A DNA stretch of 57,318 nt, from positions 1 to 57,318 of the forward strand of contig JANQQD010000018.1 in NCBI GenBank assembly GCA_028285185.1. The letters run 5' to 3'. Below the pieces are notes generated by a model. The model was not told where the DNA came from. It was given only the letters and a program-made list of their open reading frames with translations, and made no database searches. Every line of letters starts with the position of its first letter. The stretch's first letter is position 1. This document shows positions 54,630 to 57,318 of the stretch, piece after piece. The translations under genes and the position numbers were made by a program. The DNA comes from Anaerolineae bacterium (lineage in GTDB: Bacteria; Pseudomonadota; Alphaproteobacteria; DSM-16000; Inquilinaceae).

Positions 54630-55526
54630 ATGGCACGCATCGGATTTCTCGGCCTTGGCAACATGGGGCTGCCCATGGCCAAGAACCTGCTGGCTGCAGG
54701 GCACGATGTGGTCGGATTCGACGTGACGCCGAAGGCCCGCGAGGCCGCGACGGCCGCCGGGATCTCGGTGGCCGAGCAGGCGGCCGACGTGCTGTCCGGC
54801 GCGGAAGCGGTGATCACCATGCTGCCTGCCGGCGACCATGTGCGCGCCGTCTACCTGGGCCCTGACGGCCTCCTCGCCGGCGCCGCTTCGGGCACGCTCT
54901 TCATTGACTGCTCCACCATCGACGTCGCCTCTTCGCGCGAGGTTCACGAGGCGGCGGCCGCCCAGGGCCATGCCATGGTCGATGCGCCGGTTTCCGGCGG
55001 GGTGTCCGGTGCCGAGGCGGGCACGCTCACCTTCATGGTTGGCGGCAACGATGACGCTTTCCAGCGTGCCAAGCCTCATCTGGACATCATGGGGCGCAAC
55101 ATCGTCCACGCCGGCGGAGCCGGCAATGGTCAGGCGGCCAAGATCTGCAACAACATGATCCTTGGGATTTCCATGATCGCTGTGTCGGAGGCCTTCGCAC
55201 TCGGTCAGAGGCTCGGTCTGGACCCCAAGACCTTCTTCGATATCAGCTCGGCGGCTTCCGGGTCCTGCTGGGCCATGGTGAACCACAATCCGGTGCCGGG
55301 CATCGTCGAGACCTCGGCGGCCAACCGTGACTATCAGCCCGGCTTCGCGGCCGCCATGATGCACAAGGACCTGAAGCTCTCCCAGGCCGCGGCCAGCCAG
55401 TCCGGCGCCGCGACGCCGCTGGGCGCGGAGGCGACCGCGCTCTATACCCTCTTCGTCAACGCCGGCAACGGCGGCCTCGACTACTCGGCGATCATCAAGA
55501 TGATCAAGGGCGGGCCCGGCGCATAG
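54630..55526 (+). CDS. mmsB: 3-hydroxyisobutyrate dehydrogenase
   Basis: 298 residues. NAD-binding GLGNMGLPMAKNLLAAGHDV, substrate loop DAPVSGGVSGAEAGTLTFMV, catalytic lysine in GAGNGQAAKICNNM. Oxidises 3-hydroxyisobutyrate to methylmalonate semialdehyde. The ATG at 54630 has GGAGGAAG directly before it; an upstream frame extension lacks conservation. Third gene of the valine operon; the semialdehyde dehydrogenase mmsA is not in the window. Confidence 0.93.
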   Translation: MARIGFLGLGNMGLPMAKNLLAAGHDVVGFDVTPKAREAATAAGISVAEQAADVLSGAEAVITMLPAGDHVRAVYLGPDGLLAGAASGTLFIDCSTIDVASSREVHEAAAAQGHAMVDAPVSGGVSGAEAGTLTFMVGGNDDAFQRAKPHLDIMGRNIVHAGGAGNGQAAKICNNMILGISMIAVSEAFALGQRLGLDPKTFFDISSAASGSCWAMVNHNPVPGIVETSAANRDYQPGFAAAMMHKDLKLSQAAASQSGAATPLGAEATALYTLFVNAGNGGLDYSAIIKMIKGGPGA

Positions 55527-55776
55527 CACCACCGTCTCTGTAGGATGTCGCTGCCAGGTGCTGGGACGCGGCGATTTGCCGATGCGTAGGGCCACAGGCC
55601 CGCGGCGCGGCCCAATTCCCCCTCTTCTGGCTGTGACAATCACCGGAATTGAGGGAAAAATCCATCTAAATCAATAAGATAATTCGTATATCTGTTAAGC
55701 AAAGTTTAACAGGCTTCGTCTTAACCTTTTCGGCAAAGCCATGCGGCTTCTGGTGAAAGAGTGATGCGAGGGTACC
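55527..55776. other. Intergenic region, AT-rich on its right side
   Basis: 250 bases. The left part is GC-rich without a clear terminator for the valine operon. From about 55645 to 55740 it is markedly AT-rich (for example AATCAATAAGATAATTCG and GTTAAGCAAAGTTTAAC) and has inverted GTTAA/TTAAC words that look like a promoter–operator zone for the MarR gene, possibly self-binding. No gene is visible. Confidence 0.5.
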
Positions 55777-56244
55777 GTGAAATCCAAGTATCTTGATCTG
55801 ATTGGCCTGGTTGAACGGCTGCACCGTCAGTGCCTTGAGGTGATCAAGGCCGAGTTGGAGCGCCAGGGCATTAGGGACCTGAACAACGTCCAGGCGTTGA
55901 TCCTGTTCAACATCGGCGAAGAAGAGCTGTCGATCGGCGAGTTGACCCAGCGCGGCTACTACCTGGGCTCAAACGTGTCCTACAACGTGAAGAAGATGGT
56001 GGAGAACGGCTATCTGATTCAGGAGCGTTCGCCCCACGACCGGCGGTCCTTCCACGTGAGGGCGGCGGACAAGGGAGTGGCGGTGTACCGCAGCCTCTCC
56101 GCGTTGTTTGACCAGCATGCCACCCAGCTTGCGGGCAACGAGCTTTCCGAGGAAAGCCTGGATGCGGCGAACCACGCCCTGCGGCGCGTTCAGCAGTTCT
56201 GGTCGACGCCTGCCAGCTTGGCACGCAATCTGACTGCCGCCTGA
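55777..56244 (+). CDS. MarR-family transcriptional regulator (LdtR/PetP-like)
   Basis: 155 residues from a GTG with GCGAGGG before it. Winged helix: LNNVQALILFNIGEEELSIGELT, recognition helix RGYYLGSNVSYNVKKMVENGYL, and wing QERSPHDRRSFHVRA. The GYYLGSNVSYNVKKL motif is typical of the conserved alphaproteobacterial LdtR/PetP group, which in other species affects L,D-transpeptidase genes or cytochrome bc1. Its own target is not visible; the AT-rich upstream region suggests autoregulation. Confidence 0.87.
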   Translation: MKSKYLDLIGLVERLHRQCLEVIKAELERQGIRDLNNVQALILFNIGEEELSIGELTQRGYYLGSNVSYNVKKMVENGYLIQERSPHDRRSFHVRAADKGVAVYRSLSALFDQHATQLAGNELSEESLDAANHALRRVQQFWSTPASLARNLTAA

Positions 56245-56296
56245 TTTCTTTCAGTCTTCGGCCCTGCTGAAGACCGGGTCCTCGCATTGCCAGATC

Positions 56297-56320
56297 GCCC
56301 CGGCGAACCTCCGCCGGGGC
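56297..56320. terminator. GC-rich hairpin between convergent genes
   Basis: GCCCCGGCG (56297–56305) and CGCCGGGGC (56312–56320) form a 9-bp stem around a six-base loop, midway between the MarR gene and gcdH. No T tract follows on either strand, so termination strength is uncertain. Confidence 0.45.
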
Positions 56321-56341
56321 GTTGGCGTCTCGCCCATTCGC

Positions 56342-57318
56342 TCAGAAAAACGCCTGAATGCCGGTCTGGGCCCTGCCCAGGATCAGGGCGTGGATGTCGT
56401 GCGTTCCTTCGTAGGTGTTCACGGCCTCCAGGTTCATGGCATGTCGGATGACGTGATACTCATCCGCCACCCCGTTGCCGCCGTGCATGTCCCGGGCCTG
56501 CCGGGCGATATCCAGGGCCTTGCCGCAGGCATTGCGCTTGCACAGCGAAATCGCTTCCGGCGCCCCCTTGCCGGCGTCCAGCAGGCGGCCCAACCGCAGG
56601 CTCGCCTGTAGCCCGAGGGCGATCTCCGTCTGCATGTCGGCGAGCTTCTTCTGAACGAGCTGTGTCGCCGCCAAGGGGCGGCCGAACTGCTTGCGCTCCA
56701 GGGTGTAGGAGCGCGCCGCATGCCAGCAGAACTCGGCCGCGCCCAGGGCGCCCCAGGAGATGCCGTAGCGCGCCTTGTTGAGGCAGCCGAAAGGCCCCTT
56801 CAGGCCGCTGGCGTTGAGCAGCAGGTTTTCCGCGGGCACAAAGACATCGTCCATGACGATCTCGCCGGTGACCGAGGCGCGGAGCGAGAACTTGCCCTCG
56901 ATCTTCGGGGCGCTCAGACCCTCCATGCCCTTCTCGAGAATGAACCCGCGGATGGTGTCGCTGTCGTCCTTGGCCCAGACGATAAAGACATCGGCGATTG
57001 GGGAATTGGTGATCCACATCTTCGCGCCCTTCAGGCGGTAGCCGCCGTCGACGCTTTTGGCGCGGGTCTTCATGCCCCCCGGATCGGAGCCGTGGTCCGG
57101 CTCGGTCAGGCCAAAGCAGCCGACCAACTCGCCTTTCGCCAGCCCCGGAAGATAGCGCCGGCGCTGTTCCTCGCTGCCGTAGGCGAAGATCGGATGCATC
57201 ACCAGGCTCGACTGGACCGACATGGCCGAGCGGTAGCCGGAGTCCACCCGCTCGACCTCACGGGCGATGAGGCCGTAGCTCACGTGGTTTGCCCCGGCGC
57301 AGCCATAGTCCTCCCGGA
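56342..57318 (-). CDS. gcdH: Glutaryl-CoA dehydrogenase, 5' end cut by the window
   Basis: 325 residues visible, and the frame stays open to the last base ([20 protein letters not shown]), so the N-terminal part lies outside. [33 protein letters not shown], and the C-terminal [20 protein letters not shown] with the catalytic Glu match glutaryl-CoA dehydrogenases very closely. It oxidises and decarboxylates glutaryl-CoA to crotonyl-CoA in lysine and tryptophan breakdown. It is convergent with the MarR gene. Confidence 0.93.
   Translation of the reverse strand, partial: REDYGCAGANHVSYGLIAREVERVDSGYRSAMSVQSSLVMHPIFAYGSEEQRRRYLPGLAKGELVGCFGLTEPDHGSDPGGMKTRAKSVDGGYRLKGAKMWITNSPIADVFIVWAKDDSDTIRGFILEKGMEGLSAPKIEGKFSLRASVTGEIVMDDVFVPAENLLLNASGLKGPFGCLNKARYGISWGALGAAEFCWHAARSYTLERKQFGRPLAATQLVQKKLADMQTEIALGLQASLRLGRLLDAGKGAPEAISLCKRNACGKALDIARQARDMHGGNGVADEYHVIRHAMNLEAVNTYEGTHDIHALILGRAQTGIQAFF

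Noticed and set aside
52782..55643. A 953-codon open frame on the minus strand
   Set aside because: It lies antisense to the three valine-degradation genes, all of which have full family motifs. Long antisense frames are expected in GC-rich DNA. Its translation is rich in R/H/G with no domain pattern.
56297..56320. Considered as a full intrinsic terminator or CRISPR-like repeat
   Set aside because: Only one copy and no T tract; kept only as a weak hairpin.

Overview
The window is a contiguous piece of a GC-rich alphaproteobacterial chromosome. The chain rsh–DUF2062–pdxJ–acpS–lepB–rnc–era–recO, the rpoZ and smpB/dapA block just upstream, an M23 peptidase overlapping a bactofilin gene, an alphaproteobacterial-type MarR regulator and SAM-II riboswitches all point to Alphaproteobacteria. 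A Rhodospirillales/Kiloniellales-like member is my best guess; no rRNA or marker phylogeny is available here.

Region by region. 1–3.7 kb: the right end of a prophage or gene-transfer-agent-like block (glycine-rich tail-tip protein, methyltransferase, coiled-coil/TM protein, holin-like protein and two small lipoproteins), ending about 160 bp before a tRNA-Ser(GCU). 4.5–10.4 kb: cell-wall and shape genes (M23/DUF5930 peptidase, bactofilin, soluble lytic transglycosylase) with a PLP dehydratase and a HAD dehalogenase. 10.6–25.4 kb: a housekeeping block (dapA, smpB, family-5 UDG, NYN RNase-like protein, folK, rpoZ, rsh, DUF2062, pdxJ, acpS, lepB, rnc, era, recO, a FAD oxidoreductase, parC). 25.7–29.1 kb: a 2-oxoacid-type TRAP transporter whose binding-protein gene is inverted relative to the permease genes. 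29.2–35.2 kb: bpt, an alpha-E/ATP-grasp pair, an RDD protein and motBA. 35.4–42.2 kb: flavin reductase, reverse transsulfuration (cystathionine gamma-lyase/synthase type plus CBS), threonine ammonia-lyase and a penicillin acylase. 42.4–49.6 kb: a cation-diffusion-facilitator remnant, an FtsH paralogue, a PLP decarboxylase, two alpha/beta hydrolases, a 1-Cys peroxiredoxin and hemB. 49.8–51.5 kb: metY with a long regulatory leader. 51.6–57.3 kb: a PAS_5 protein, a valine-degradation operon (isobutyryl-CoA dehydrogenase, 3-hydroxyisobutyryl-CoA hydrolase, 3-hydroxyisobutyrate dehydrogenase), a MarR regulator and a truncated glutaryl-CoA dehydrogenase.

The most notable signal is the metY leader. 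Two SAM-II-like aptamers lie in tandem on the minus strand, separated by a strong intrinsic terminator. The distal P1 3' strand can pair with the 5' arm of that terminator, giving a consistent transcription-attenuation switch. The proximal aptamer lies next to a GGGCCC helix that can cover the metY Shine-Dalgarno, suggesting a second switch at translation. Sulfur metabolism is the clearest theme of the right half: metY makes homocysteine from O-acetylhomoserine and sulfide, while CBS and the gamma-lyase-like enzyme would take homocysteine to cysteine.
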